Positions 1-8,378 of a DNA stretch of 47,532 nt are shown here, in pieces. The notes below the pieces were generated by a model. That model did not search any database. It saw only the letters and a program-made list of their open reading frames with translations, and was not told the DNA's origin. The DNA is from an uncultured bacterium (lineage in GTDB: Bacteria > Krumholzibacteriota > Krumholzibacteriia > LZORAL124-64-63), in contig CAIOLW010000067.1 in the NCBI GenBank assembly GCA_903859215.1, positions 1 to 47,532 of the forward strand, in the 5' to 3' direction. Each line of letters begins with the position of its first letter. Positions within the stretch are counted from its first letter, which is position 1. Both the position numbers and the translations under genes were made by a program.

Positions 1-30
1 CCGGGGCTTAACGCGAGCGATGCGCCCCGG
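1..30. terminator. GC-rich hairpin at window edge
   Basis: CCGGGGC at 1-7 is complementary to GCCCCGG at 24-30 with a 16-base loop. The stem may continue beyond the window edge. It lies about 60 bases past the stop of the minus-strand transporter ending at 92, so it could end that transcript. No clear U-tract is visible, so this is a weak call. No gene is seen in 1-91. Confidence 0.25.
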
Positions 31-91
31 GGTCCCTGTTTGTATCCAGCCGTCCGTGCTCGGGCCTCGCGCGCCAGACAAGGAAGGGGCG

Positions 92-1579
92 CTAGGCGGC
101 GCTCTTCTTGTCAGGGGCCTCCGTGGCCAGGTCCTGGATCAGGCGGCGCAGCAGGGGGATCAGGAGCATGAGGATGGCGCCGGCGACGACGCTGCCCCAG
201 CCGAGTTTCGCGAAGAGGGATGCGTAGTCGTGGTTCGTGGTCAGGGCCGTGCTGCCGGTCGGCTCGGGGACCATGCCGGAGAAGTCGCCGGCAAAGAGCG
301 AGGCCAGGCCGGTGACCAGCATCCAGCTGCCCATCATCACGCCCTGGTATTTGGCGGGGGCCAGCTTGCCGATCATCGCATAGCCGATGGGGGAGATGAG
401 CAGCTCGCCGATGGACTGCAGGACGTAGCTGAGGAAGAGCCACACGAACGGCGAGCGGCCCGTGGCGTCGGCCAGCATGATGCCGACCGGGAGCACCAGG
501 AAGCCGAGCCCCATCAGGAAGAGCGAGGCGGTGAACTGCTGCGGGATGTCGACCTTCCAGCCGCGGGCGCGCAGCTTCGCGAACCAGGCGGCCAGGATCG
601 GGCCGCCGATGACGACCACGACGGTGTTGATGTTCTGCACCCACTGCGGGGCGATCTCATGGCCAAAGGCGTGCAGGCGCACGTTGTTCACCGCGAACAG
701 CTGCAGGCCGCTGGGCGCCATCTGGTACAGCGACCAGAACACGAGCGAGCCCATCGTCAGGATGAGGTAGGCCCACATGTTGTTCTTCTCGCGCCGGTCG
801 GGGTGCCTGACGGTCAGCCAGACCAGCGAGAGGGCCACGCCGGCGCTGACGATCTTCATCAGGATCCCCGTCGACGCCGTGTGCTGGAGCAGCACCCAGA
901 CGACGGGCGGCACGGCCAGCAGGATGGCGATGCCGATGGCGCAGCGCGTGCGGAACTGCTTTGCCGTGGCCGCGAGCAGCGGCGTGTCCAGGTCGCGTAC
1001 GGCCTTCCAGTTCGTGAACGTCAGCACGATCGCCAGGAAGTTGCCGATGGTGGCGAAGGTGAACAGCCTGGCGTAGCTCTCCGTCTGCTGGAAGTAGCCT
1101 GCAACGGCGAAGCCGATGAAAAAGCCGATGTTCATGCCGGCGTAGTTCCACAGGAAGGCGCTCTCGCGCCGGTCGTCGCTGGGCGAGAAGCGCTGCGTCA
1201 GCATCATGTTCAGGCAGGTGACGTTCAGGCCGCTGCCGGTCAGGAAGAAGGCCAGCCCCCAGTACATGGAGGCCGCGCTGCCGAGCGCGATAAACGCGCA
1301 GCCGATCACCTGCAGGGCCATGCCGCCCACGAACAGGTTCCGGTTGCTGAGGAACCGCCCGCCCAGGTACCCGCCGAACAGGTGCAGCCCGTAGTTGAAC
1401 GCCCCGAACACGCCCATGATGGCGGTCGCGTCCTTGGCCGAGAAGTTCAGGTGCTTGGTCGTGTACAGCACGAGCGTGGAGTACAGCACCGCGAACCCGA
1501 GCGTCGAGAACATCTGGATGAAGAACAGCGCCGCGGTGGCCTCGGGGATCTTCGCAAGTCGCTCTTTGAGGGTCGGCAC
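92..1579 (-). CDS. POT/PTR2-type MFS transporter (first of a tandem pair)
   Basis: Inner-membrane major facilitator protein of 495 aa with about 12-14 hydrophobic helices, most like proton-dependent oligopeptide transporters. Supporting signs are the family's usual length, a glycine-rich loop after helix 2 (residues 69-80) and YAGMNIG (146-152), which matches the FYxxINxG signature. The helix-1 motif ExxERFxYYG of classical peptide:proton symporters is absent: residues 13-29 show no E..ER. Proton coupling or substrate may therefore differ from DtpA/PepT. GTG at 1579 is chosen because GGGAGA lies just upstream; no ATG fits. It lies downstream of a second POT-like gene on the same strand, separated by a long inverted repeat that probably ends or attenuates the upstream transcript. 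The family is fairly certain; the substrate is unknown. Confidence 0.8.
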   Translation of the reverse strand: MPTLKERLAKIPEATAALFFIQMFSTLGFAVLYSTLVLYTTKHLNFSAKDATAIMGVFGAFNYGLHLFGGYLGGRFLSNRNLFVGGMALQVIGCAFIALGSAASMYWGLAFFLTGSGLNVTCLNMMLTQRFSPSDDRRESAFLWNYAGMNIGFFIGFAVAGYFQQTESYARLFTFATIGNFLAIVLTFTNWKAVRDLDTPLLAATAKQFRTRCAIGIAILLAVPPVVWVLLQHTASTGILMKIVSAGVALSLVWLTVRHPDRREKNNMWAYLILTMGSLVFWSLYQMAPSGLQLFAVNNVRLHAFGHEIAPQWVQNINTVVVVIGGPILAAWFAKLRARGWKVDIPQQFTASLFLMGLGFLVLPVGIMLADATGRSPFVWLFLSYVLQSIGELLISPIGYAMIGKLAPAKYQGVMMGSWMLVTGLASLFAGDFSGMVPEPTGSTALTTNHDYASLFAKLGWGSVVAGAILMLLIPLLRRLIQDLATEAPDKKSAA

Positions 1580-1760
1580 GCCGTCTCCCGTCCCGGTCTG
1601 GTTGATTCTTCACACGAGGGAGACACGATAACACGACCCCGCCGTTAAATATCCCGTAATCCGACCGATTTTCTCGGCTACCCGCCCCATTTGGGCCGGG
1701 TGGTGCCCGTCCACCCACCGGCGCACGTCCGCGCGGGCGCTTCGCCCAAAGCGTAGCCTC

Positions 1761-1845
1761 GTCAGAGGATCGGAAAAACATGGGGGTCCGTGGGCGCATC
1801 GGCACGCTAAGCCCACGGACCCCCATGTTTTTCCGACCCTCTGAC
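1761..1845. terminator. Long inverted repeat, probable bidirectional terminator
   Basis: Arms at 1761-1795 and 1811-1845 are 35 bases each with a single mismatch, around a 15-base loop. The core is a GC-rich 14-bp stem (GGGGGTCCGTGGGC) flanked by an A5 run on one side and a T5 run on the other, the layout of a bidirectional intrinsic terminator. Complementarity continues 16 bp beyond the A/T tracts, and imperfectly further out (GCGTAG on both sides), longer than a terminator needs. It begins 8 bases after the stop of the upstream POT gene (1853). It could also be a dispersed palindromic element; no second copy was seen in the window. Confidence 0.6.
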
Positions 1846-1852
1846 GACGCGC

Positions 1853-3412
1853 CTACGCCTTGGTCTTGAAGTCCCGCCCAACCCACCCTTTGGACACCAC
1901 CAGCAGGATCGGCGAGACGATCGCCACCACGGCGAACATCAGCCACATCCGCTGCGGGTCCTGGTGCCCCTCGGCCGGCACGTACTTCTGCAGCGCGAGC
2001 CCGGAGTACAGCGGCACGAGCATCTTCGTCAGGAACCACGGGAACTGCGCCACTCCCATGTAGGCGCCGGTGCGGCCCTCCGGCGCGATCTCGGCGGCGT
2101 ACTGGAGGAAGCGGGGCTGCCACATCGCCTCGCCGATCGTCATGACCAGCAGGTAGGCCAGCAGCGAGTAGATCGTCGTCGAGAACGCGAGGAAGAAGGC
2201 GGGGAGCGCCATGACGAAGGTGCCGGCGATCATCATGCCGTAGACGTTCTTCTTCTGCGTCAGGGCGGCCACCATCGGCACCGCGATGAAGATCAGGATC
2301 GGGTTGAGGTTCGAGAAGACCTCGAACCGCTGGCTGACGAAACCGCCCGCGAACGCGCGCTCGAGGTACTGCGGCAGGATCAGCCAGTTGTAGGTGAACA
2401 GCGTCTGCACCGGGATCAGCGCGAAGATGAAGAAGAAGAACTTCACGTCCGACAGCGGGTGGTTGGCCAGCCAGACCTTGGACTTGTTCACGAAGCCGGC
2501 GCCGCTCGCCAGCACGCCGACGCCGGCCAGCATGACGGCCGCCAGGATGTAGCCGTACGGCTTGGGCGCGAAGATCCCGCACAGGGCGACAGCGGCCAGC
2601 GTGAACCACATGTGGATGGGGACGGGGCGCGCGTCGTCGAGCGCGGCCTGTTCCTTGGCCGTGGGCTTGGCTTCCTTCGGTGTCTTGTCGGCGGCCTCGA
2701 TCTCCTTGCGTTCGCGCTCGGCGCGGGCGATCGCCTCGCGTTCGACGCGCGGCGTCAGGATCAGCCACGTTGCCAGCAGGCCCAGCACCGTCAGGCCGGT
2801 GTAGACCCAGAAGGCGCCGGTGATGCCGACCTTCTCGCGCACGAACGTGAAGAACGTCGGCAGCCAGCCGCCGAGGTTCATCAGGGCGTACAGCATCGCG
2901 TAGCCCATCGGCGCGGTCTTGGGATTGGTGAACTGCCGGACGCCGGCGTATGCCGCGGGCTGGTAGAGACCGTAGCCGAGGACGACCAGCAGGATGCCCG
3001 CCATCGTCATCAGGTGCATGCCGCTCCACATGCCCGTCTTCGGGAACACCAGGGGCGCGGCCGACCAGATGATGCGCCCGACCAACAGCAGGATGAACGC
3101 CCAGAGCAGCGTCGTGCGGACGCCCTTCTTGTCGGCGACCGAGCCGAAGAAGAACATCGAGATGGTGATGCCGGCCGTCAGCACCATCACCATGTGGTGC
3201 GAATTCACGTCCGGGTTGGCCACACCCTTGAACACGAAGTCCGAGAAGTGGATGGCCAGGTAGCCGAGCATGCCGAAGTACACCCAGCCTTCCAGGAAGT
3301 AGGCCACGTTGATGCCCCACAGCGCGCGCGGGGCGTGCACCAGGTCGATGAACGGCTGCGTGATCTGCTGCAGCGGTGTCTGCTGGGGATCGTTTTCGGG
3401 TGCCGCGGACAT
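1853..3412 (-). CDS. POT/MFS-type transporter (second of a tandem pair)
   Basis: Polytopic inner-membrane MFS protein of about 519 aa, distantly paralogous to the transporter that follows it. Helix 1 carries FLEGWVYFG, which resembles the POT signature ExxERFxYYG but keeps only one glutamate and has lost the arginine. YALMNLGGW aligns with the FYxxINxGS motif. A long charged loop (roughly residues 230-265, rich in K/E/R) joins the two six-helix bundles. ATG 3412 is preferred over ATG 3418, because GAAAGG lies 9 bases before the former but only 3 before the latter. Substrate is unknown; di/tripeptides are the family default, but the altered motif makes this uncertain. A long hairpin follows its stop. 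Confidence 0.75.
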   Translation of the reverse strand: MSAAPENDPQQTPLQQITQPFIDLVHAPRALWGINVAYFLEGWVYFGMLGYLAIHFSDFVFKGVANPDVNSHHMVMVLTAGITISMFFFGSVADKKGVRTTLLWAFILLLVGRIIWSAAPLVFPKTGMWSGMHLMTMAGILLVVLGYGLYQPAAYAGVRQFTNPKTAPMGYAMLYALMNLGGWLPTFFTFVREKVGITGAFWVYTGLTVLGLLATWLILTPRVEREAIARAERERKEIEAADKTPKEAKPTAKEQAALDDARPVPIHMWFTLAAVALCGIFAPKPYGYILAAVMLAGVGVLASGAGFVNKSKVWLANHPLSDVKFFFFIFALIPVQTLFTYNWLILPQYLERAFAGGFVSQRFEVFSNLNPILIFIAVPMVAALTQKKNVYGMMIAGTFVMALPAFFLAFSTTIYSLLAYLLVMTIGEAMWQPRFLQYAAEIAPEGRTGAYMGVAQFPWFLTKMLVPLYSGLALQKYVPAEGHQDPQRMWLMFAVVAIVSPILLVVSKGWVGRDFKTKA

Positions 3413-3539
3413 GGGCATGCGCCTTTCACGAGTGCGGGGATCCGGAATGGGAGGCCGCCCGGGTGGGGCGGACGCGCCATCTTAGGCCCCGGCACGGGGC
3501 CGGGGCCAGCGAATTATCACGCGATGGGCGGTGTCGCTG

Positions 3540-5252
3540 TCACGCCTCGAGCCGGCAGCGGACGGCCCTGCGCACCGCGACGGCGGCCTGTTCGCAGGCG
3601 TCCTGGGCCGCGGTGGCGCGCGCGCGCAGGGCGACAAGGTCGGCGCCGGCAGGCGCGGTCGCCGGCAGCCCGCGCAGCGCCGCCAGATTGATCAGCACGT
3701 TGTAGTAGGCGCCCTCGGCGCCGGCCATCAGCGTGAGCGCGGCCACGCCGGCGTCGCTGAGGCTGTTCTCGTTGCCGTGGTCGGCCACCTCGCCGGCCAG
3801 CGACAGGGCCGCGGGCACGCGCTCGAGCACCGACAGCGGCACCAGCGTGGCGCGCAGCGTGGCCGCTGCGATGGCTGTGTCCCGCGCCGCGGCCTCGGCC
3901 GGCGAACCTTTGGGCAGGCCGAACGCCGCCATCACCGCGTTGAAGGCGGCGGTGTCGTCGTCGATCGCGGCGAGGAACGCGTCCTTCAGGTCCTGCGCCT
4001 GTTCGGCCAGGTCCTTCATGCGCTCCCATGAGGCGGCGTATTTCTTCTTGCCGACGGTCAGGTTCGCCACCATCGCCATCAGGGCGGCACCCTGAGCTGC
4101 GCACAGCGCTGCCACGGAGCCGCCGCCGGGGGCGGGGGAATCGGTCGACAGTTCGTCGACGAAGGCGCGGCTGGTCAGCGACACCAGCGGCCCGTCGACC
4201 AGCCCGGCCTGGTACTCGATGATCTTCTCGGCGGGGTCGAATGGGCCCAGCTCGCGCAGGCCCAGGCTCTGGATCGCGGTCTCGACCAGGTGGCGGCGCG
4301 GCACGCCGGCCGACTGGCCGGCGCGGCGCAGGTAAAAACGGCCGGCAGCCAGCAGGTCGCCCTCGGGAACGAGCCCGACCAGTTCGCTGCCGGTGGCGCG
4401 GGCGCCGCGGTCGGCGGCCGAGGCGGCGCAGGCCTCGAAGGCCTGGTGCGGCTTGGTGAGGTCGGTGTTGACGAGGTTGATCGACACCTGCGCGCGGTCG
4501 TAGCCGGGGATGAACCAGCCGACGGCCTTGCAGGCGGGCAGGCGGTAGGGCCCGGGCTCGAGCACGGGCTGCCCGGCGGCGTCCTTGACGATCTCGCCCT
4601 TTTCATTCCGCCTGGCGCGGCCGGCTTCCTTGATGTCGAGGGCGACCTGCGAGGCCAGCGCCTTGTCGCGCGTGTTCAGGTTCACGTTGTAGGCGACGAG
4701 GAAGCCGCGCGCCGAGACGTTGGTGGCGCCGGTGCGGGCCGTGCGCTCGTTCCATTCGTTGGGGCCGAAGTCGGGCGCCCACTCGGGCGTGCCCAGCTTG
4801 CGGGGCAGGGCTTCGTACTCGCCCTTGCGGACGTCGGCCAGGTTGCGGCGCTCGGGGCGCGAGGCGGCCGATTCGTACAGGTAGACGGGGATCTTCAGCT
4901 CGTCGCCGATCCGCCGGCCCACCTGGCGCGCCAGTTCGGCGCATTCTTCCATCGTCACGCCGCGCACGGGCACGAAGGGGCAGACGTCAGTGGCGCCGTG
5001 GCGCGGGTGGGCGCCGTGGTGGCGGCTCATGTCGATCAGCTCGGCGGCGCGGCGCACGACGCGGAAGGCGGCCTCGGCCACGGCTTCGGGCGGGCCGATG
5101 AACGTGATCACCGTGCGGTTGGTGTCGGCGCCCGGGTCGACGTCCAGCAGGCGGACGCCCTCGACCTCAGTGATGACGGCGGTGACGGCGTCGATGATGC
5201 CGCGATCGCGGCCCTCGCTGATGTTGGGAACGCACTCGACCAGCTTCTGCAT
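3540..5252 (-). CDS. ftcD: Bifunctional glutamate formimidoyltransferase / formimidoyltetrahydrofolate cyclodeaminase
   Basis: 570-aa fusion with the same domain order and about the same length as animal FTCD. Residues 1 to about 330 are the formiminotransferase, which moves the formimino group of N-formimino-glutamate to tetrahydrofolate. The N-terminus VECVPNISEGRD and the segment SRHHGAHPRHGATD contain the catalytic histidine (H82, the same number as in the porcine enzyme). Residues about 358-570 are the cyclodeaminase, with the conserved SPAPGGGSVAAL, giving methenyl-THF and ammonia. This is the last step of histidine degradation feeding one-carbon units into folate. ATG 5252 has GAGG 8 bases upstream. 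No hut genes are in the window, so it stands apart from the rest of the pathway. Cytosolic. Confidence 0.93.
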   Translation of the reverse strand: MQKLVECVPNISEGRDRGIIDAVTAVITEVEGVRLLDVDPGADTNRTVITFIGPPEAVAEAAFRVVRRAAELIDMSRHHGAHPRHGATDVCPFVPVRGVTMEECAELARQVGRRIGDELKIPVYLYESAASRPERRNLADVRKGEYEALPRKLGTPEWAPDFGPNEWNERTARTGATNVSARGFLVAYNVNLNTRDKALASQVALDIKEAGRARRNEKGEIVKDAAGQPVLEPGPYRLPACKAVGWFIPGYDRAQVSINLVNTDLTKPHQAFEACAASAADRGARATGSELVGLVPEGDLLAAGRFYLRRAGQSAGVPRRHLVETAIQSLGLRELGPFDPAEKIIEYQAGLVDGPLVSLTSRAFVDELSTDSPAPGGGSVAALCAAQGAALMAMVANLTVGKKKYAASWERMKDLAEQAQDLKDAFLAAIDDDTAAFNAVMAAFGLPKGSPAEAAARDTAIAAATLRATLVPLSVLERVPAALSLAGEVADHGNENSLSDAGVAALTLMAGAEGAYYNVLINLAALRGLPATAPAGADLVALRARATAAQDACEQAAVAVRRAVRCRLEA

Positions 5253-5311
5253 GCGCTTGACCTCGCGAAGGAAACGGTGACCTGCCGGCGCCGCCGGGAC
5301 TGCCCGGCCAC

Positions 5312-5317
5312 GATATA
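5312..5317 (-). promoter_or_regulatory. Possible -10 element for ftcD
   Basis: On the minus strand TATATC stands out in very GC-rich sequence about 60 bases before the ftcD start. No good -35 hexamer is visible at 16-18 bases, so it is only a candidate. Confidence 0.2.
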
Positions 5318-5432
5318 CCGGCCCGGGGCCGATTTCCAGCGCCGGCTGGCCGGGCGCGGAACTGACCGGCGCGCGGTGGGTTACGTGGCCCGGTAGCCGC
5401 AGCCCCCAAGGTGCCCGTTTCCGCGATTGCGC

Positions 5433-5438
5433 TAAAAT
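5433..5438 (+). promoter_or_regulatory. Possible -10 element for the NYN gene
   Basis: TAAAAT sits in the 306-base divergent gap (5253-5558) between ftcD and the NYN gene. It is the best -10-like hexamer there, about 120 bases before the start codon. No convincing -35 is seen. The rest of the gap shows no gene. Confidence 0.25.
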
Positions 5439-5558
5439 GGCGAAAACGCTAACTTGCCGGCCAAGAATAGGGTGGGCGCCGGCGGTATGTCGGCGGCTCC
5501 TCTTTCACTCGCCCAGCCGGCCGGATATCCGGCCCTTCGAGAACCGAGGTGACAGTCC

Positions 5559-6173
5559 ATGTATCAGCACAGTCCGCTGGATCGCGTCGCTGTATTCATC
5601 GACGGAGAGAACATCCACTACAGCGCCAAGCACATGAACATGCGGATGGACTACCTGAAGCTGTGCAAGCGGCTGGCGGGTGAGCGCCGCCTGGTGCGCT
5701 CCTATTTCTACACTGCGATCAGCAACCAGTCCGAGGGCAAGATCGACTTCATCAACTTCCTGAAGCTGAACGGCTTCACGGTCGTGACGAAGGAAGTCCG
5801 CAACTTCAGCGAGATGGACACGAGCACCCGCAGCGTGCGCAGCAGCCTGGACATGGAGATGGCGATCGACGTCCTGGACATGGCCGAGCACCTGGACAGC
5901 GTCGTGCTCTGCACCGGCGACGGCGACTTCCAGCCGCTGGTGGTGGCCCTGGCCCGCCGCGGCAAGCACGTCGAGGTGTGCGGCCTGCGCGAGATGACGA
6001 GCACCGACCTGATCGCGGCGGCCGACGAGTACGTCGACCTGGCCAGTCTGAAGGACGAACTGGTGCTGGCGGGCGCGCCGCCGCTGCCGCGCGAGATCAA
6101 GAACGAGCTCCCGACCACCGAGCAGGACGACTTCAACACGTTCAAGGTGCAGGACACGAGCTTCGACTTCTGA
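5559..6173 (+). CDS. NYN-domain (LabA/DUF88-like) putative ribonuclease
   Basis: Cytosolic 204-aa protein that is mostly one NYN domain, a PIN-fold nuclease domain. The metal-site acidic residues are visible: D15 with N18 in VAVFIDGENIH, D98 in SSLDMEMAIDVL, and D121/D123 in CTGDGDFQPLV. Members of this family are thought to cleave RNA or serve in regulation (for example cyanobacterial LabA), but substrates are mostly unknown. The last 40 residues are acidic and probably disordered. ATG 5559 follows GAGGTGACAGTCC. It is transcribed alone, divergent from ftcD and convergent with the aminotransferase gene. The domain call is firm; the role is unknown. Confidence 0.85.
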   Translation: MYQHSPLDRVAVFIDGENIHYSAKHMNMRMDYLKLCKRLAGERRLVRSYFYTAISNQSEGKIDFINFLKLNGFTVVTKEVRNFSEMDTSTRSVRSSLDMEMAIDVLDMAEHLDSVVLCTGDGDFQPLVVALARRGKHVEVCGLREMTSTDLIAAADEYVDLASLKDELVLAGAPPLPREIKNELPTTEQDDFNTFKVQDTSFDF

Positions 6174-6182
6174 GGAATCCCT

Positions 6183-6198
6183 GACTTCCGCGGAAGTC
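6183..6198. repeat. 16-bp perfect palindrome between convergent genes
   Basis: GACTTCCGCGGAAGTC is a perfect palindrome between the stops of the NYN gene and the aminotransferase gene. It could form a 6-bp stem with a CGCG loop. It has no U-tract and may be chance or a weak terminator. Confidence 0.25.
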
Positions 6199-6215
6199 CC
6201 GGGGGATGAACGTGA

Positions 6216-7121
6216 TCAGCCTGCCGGCGGCCCTGCTGCCGGCAGCGCCTTTTCCACGAGGTCGCGGAACGCAGCCTGCACGCGGCGCGTGACCGGCCCG
6301 GGCCGGCCGTCGCCCACCGGCCGGCCGTCCACGCGGACGATGGGCAGGATCTCGCGCACGCTGCTGGCGGTGAAGGCCTCGTCGGCGGCGTCGAGGTCGC
6401 CCCGCATCAGGACGCGGTCCGCGCAGGGCACGCCCAGGGCGGCCGCGAGCCCGAGGATGCGCGCGCGCGTGCGGCCGGCCAGGAGGTGGTCCTGGTCGGC
6501 CGGCGTCACCAGCACGCCGCCGCTGACCAGGAACAGGTTGCTGATGGCGCCCTCGAGCAGGCGGCCGTCGTCTCCGACGAGGATCGCCTCGCGGCAGCCG
6601 CGCGCCGCCGCCTCGCGCTGGGCCAGGACGGCCGGCAGCCCGTTGAGCGTCTTGAGGTGCGCCAGCCCGCCGCGCGCCGAGCCCGGCGCCAGCACGCAGG
6701 CCTCGATGCCCTCGGCGGCCCAGGCGGCCAGTTCGGCCGGCACCGGCGCCAGGGCCAGCATCACGGTCGGGACCAGGCGTTCAAGGTCGTGCAGCGGCAG
6801 CGGGTCGTCCGGGTCGCCGCCGCGGCTGACGGTGATGCGCAGGCGGCCATCGCGTTCGCGCAGGTCGTTTAGCGTCGCCAGGCGGTCGATGGCCGCGTCG
6901 AAGGCCGCGTCGTCCAGGGGCACCGGCAGCGACAGCGCCGCGGCGTGGCGGCGCAGGCGTTCCAGGTGCGCCGCCAGGTCGAGCGGATGGCCGCGATACA
7001 GGCGCAGCGTCGTGTAGACGCCGTCGCCGTACATGAAGCCGCCGTCGAAGGCCGACACGCGGGCCGCGGCGGCGGCGACGTATTCCCCGTTGAGATAGAC
7101 CACTCTGGTGCTGGCCGGCAT
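6216..7121 (-). CDS. Class IV PLP aminotransferase (BCAT / D-alanine transaminase / ADC lyase family)
   Basis: 301-aa fold-type IV PLP enzyme. Visible signatures are the N-terminal FDGGFMYGDGVYTTLR (residues 25-40), the Schiff-base lysine K157 in LKTLNGLPAVLAQREA, and E190 in LLEGAISNLFLV, the cofactor-contacting glutamate region. The family includes branched-chain aminotransferase, D-amino acid transaminase and aminodeoxychorismate lyase (PabC). Sequence alone does not separate them here, and the neighbours give no pathway clue. ATG 7121 is chosen because GGGAG precedes it by about 7 bases; the reading frame stays open upstream to 7298, but that extension is Arg/Pro-rich and unlike the family. 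Cytosolic. A 155-base gap separates it from the TPR gene upstream. Confidence 0.85.
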   Translation of the reverse strand: MPASTRVVYLNGEYVAAAAARVSAFDGGFMYGDGVYTTLRLYRGHPLDLAAHLERLRRHAAALSLPVPLDDAAFDAAIDRLATLNDLRERDGRLRITVSRGGDPDDPLPLHDLERLVPTVMLALAPVPAELAAWAAEGIEACVLAPGSARGGLAHLKTLNGLPAVLAQREAAARGCREAILVGDDGRLLEGAISNLFLVSGGVLVTPADQDHLLAGRTRARILGLAAALGVPCADRVLMRGDLDAADEAFTASSVREILPIVRVDGRPVGDGRPGPVTRRVQAAFRDLVEKALPAAGPPAG

Positions 7122-7276
7122 CGAACGCTCCCTGTGCGGTGCGCCCTGCAGCGAACGCACGCCGGAAAGATCCCACAGGCTTGGCCCGGCCGCAACGTGT
7201 CGCGCCAGGCCTGGGGGAAAACGGCCGCGCCGCCGCCGGTGGGGTCGGCGACGGCGCGGCGTGGATCGCAGGAGGC

Positions 7277-8029
7277 TCAGGCCTCGGCCAGGGCGCACTG
7301 GGGCGACTCGCCCAGCGCGTGACGCGCGGTCATCAGGCGACCGAGCTTCTGGCGCACGGGCGTATCGTCCGGGTGCGCGGCGAGCAATGCCTCGGCGGCG
7401 CCGCAGGCGGCGTCGAGGTGGGCGCGGCCGGCGGTCGCGTGCAAATCGAACAGGCGGCGGCGCACGGCGGCGTTCTCGTTCTCGGACAGGAATTGCCGGC
7501 AGCGCTCGACGGCGCGGCCGATCTCGCCGCAGGATTCATCCACGTCGCACAGGTTCATCAGGGCGTTGGCGTAGTCCGGGCGCAGGCGCAGGGCCTTCTC
7601 GAGGTGGCGCCGGGCGCCGTCCGGGTTGCCGCGCAGGTACTGCGAGACGCCCAGGTTGTTGTGCAGGTCCGGGTCGTTCGGCGACAGGGTCAGGGCCGCC
7701 GCGAAGTCGCCGCCGGCCTCGACGTGCCGGCCGAGGTGGCTGCGCATCACGCCCCGGTTGTAAAGGACATGGGGGTTTTCCGGGAGCAGCGCCACGACGC
7801 GGTCGAAGCAGGCCTCGGCCCGTGTCCATTCGCCCAGCGAAGCCCACAGGGCGCCGAGGTTGTTGTGTCCCTCGGGGCGGTCGGGGAAGGTCGTGATGAC
7901 CGATTCGTAGCATCCGAGGGCCTGGCGCAGGTCGCCGTCCTCGAGCGCCTTGGTACCGGCGGCGACCATGTCCGCGAGCCGTGCGTCCTCGGCGGACGCG
8001 GCGGCAGTGGGTCGATGGGAAACGTTCAT
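7277..8029 (-). CDS. TPR-repeat protein
   Basis: 250-aa soluble protein with no signal peptide. From about residue 20 it carries four or five consecutive 34-residue tetratricopeptide repeats. The repeat consensus is clear in HNNLGALWASLGEWTRAEAC, YNRGVMRSHLGRHVEAGGDF, HNNLGVSQYLRGNPDGARRH and the following NALMNLCDVDESCGEIGRAV. The C-terminal 70 residues are helical and less regular. TPRs mediate protein-protein contacts; no catalytic domain is present, so a scaffolding or adaptor role is all that can be said. ATG 8029 has GAGAGGA just upstream. It is divergent from the nuo operon. Confidence 0.8.
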   Translation of the reverse strand: MNVSHRPTAAASAEDARLADMVAAGTKALEDGDLRQALGCYESVITTFPDRPEGHNNLGALWASLGEWTRAEACFDRVVALLPENPHVLYNRGVMRSHLGRHVEAGGDFAAALTLSPNDPDLHNNLGVSQYLRGNPDGARRHLEKALRLRPDYANALMNLCDVDESCGEIGRAVERCRQFLSENENAAVRRRLFDLHATAGRAHLDAACGAAEALLAAHPDDTPVRQKLGRLMTARHALGESPQCALAEA

Positions 8030-8153
8030 GGGTCCTCTCCCGTTGGGGGCGTACGGCTGCCGCCGGGCGGCAGGTGGTTCCTGTCGGGAGTCTTACCGCA
8101 ACGTTCGTGCCGGGCCGCACGCCGGTAACGAGGGCGTCACGTTTGTGTAATTC

Positions 8154-8159
8154 ATTATA
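8154..8159 (-). promoter_or_regulatory. Consensus -10 element for the TPR gene
   Basis: On the minus strand TATAAT is a perfect -10 hexamer inside a short AT-rich island (8141-8172), about 125 bases before the TPR start. The expected -35 region (GTGCAT at 17 bases) is poor. Placement fits a leader of about 118 bases. Confidence 0.35.
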
Positions 8160-8280
8160 AGATAATGTTTTACGGGATGCACGAAACGTGAATGCCCTGC
8201 CCCGGACCCCATTCCGGCGCGCAAACTGGCCGAAAATCATCCCCGGCGGGCGGGGGATCGACCATCCGGAAAGCCCAAGA

Positions 8281-8308
8281 TTGACACCCCATTTCGGTCT
8301 GTTATTTT
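8281..8308 (+). promoter_or_regulatory. Sigma70-type promoter of the nuo operon
   Basis: TTGACA (8281-8286, perfect -35) is followed after 16 bases by TATTTT (8303-8308, 4 of 6 matches to -10). Transcription would begin near 8315, giving a leader of about 65 bases before nuoA. It is the strongest promoter-like match noticed in the window and sits where the 13-gene operon needs one. The rest of the 350-base divergent region (8030-8378) holds no gene. Confidence 0.6.
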
Positions 8309-8378
8309 GGCAACAGTTGCGCCCACGCCGGCTTGCGACACCATCTTCCGCGACACCGTCTTCTGCCCGGAGAGTCGT

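Noticed and set aside
20-1648. Long plus-strand frame opposite the first transporter
   Set aside because: Composition is Gln/Arg/His-rich, typical of the antisense frame of a GC-rich gene, while the minus strand encodes a clear transporter. The same reasoning removes other long antisense frames, e.g. 1964-3691, 17100-20399 and 20891-23620.
8143-8166. Plus-strand promoter TTGTGT...GATAAT for nuo
   Set aside because: The spacing is only 12 bases. The TTGACA/TATTTT pair at 8281-8308 is correctly spaced and nearer the gene.
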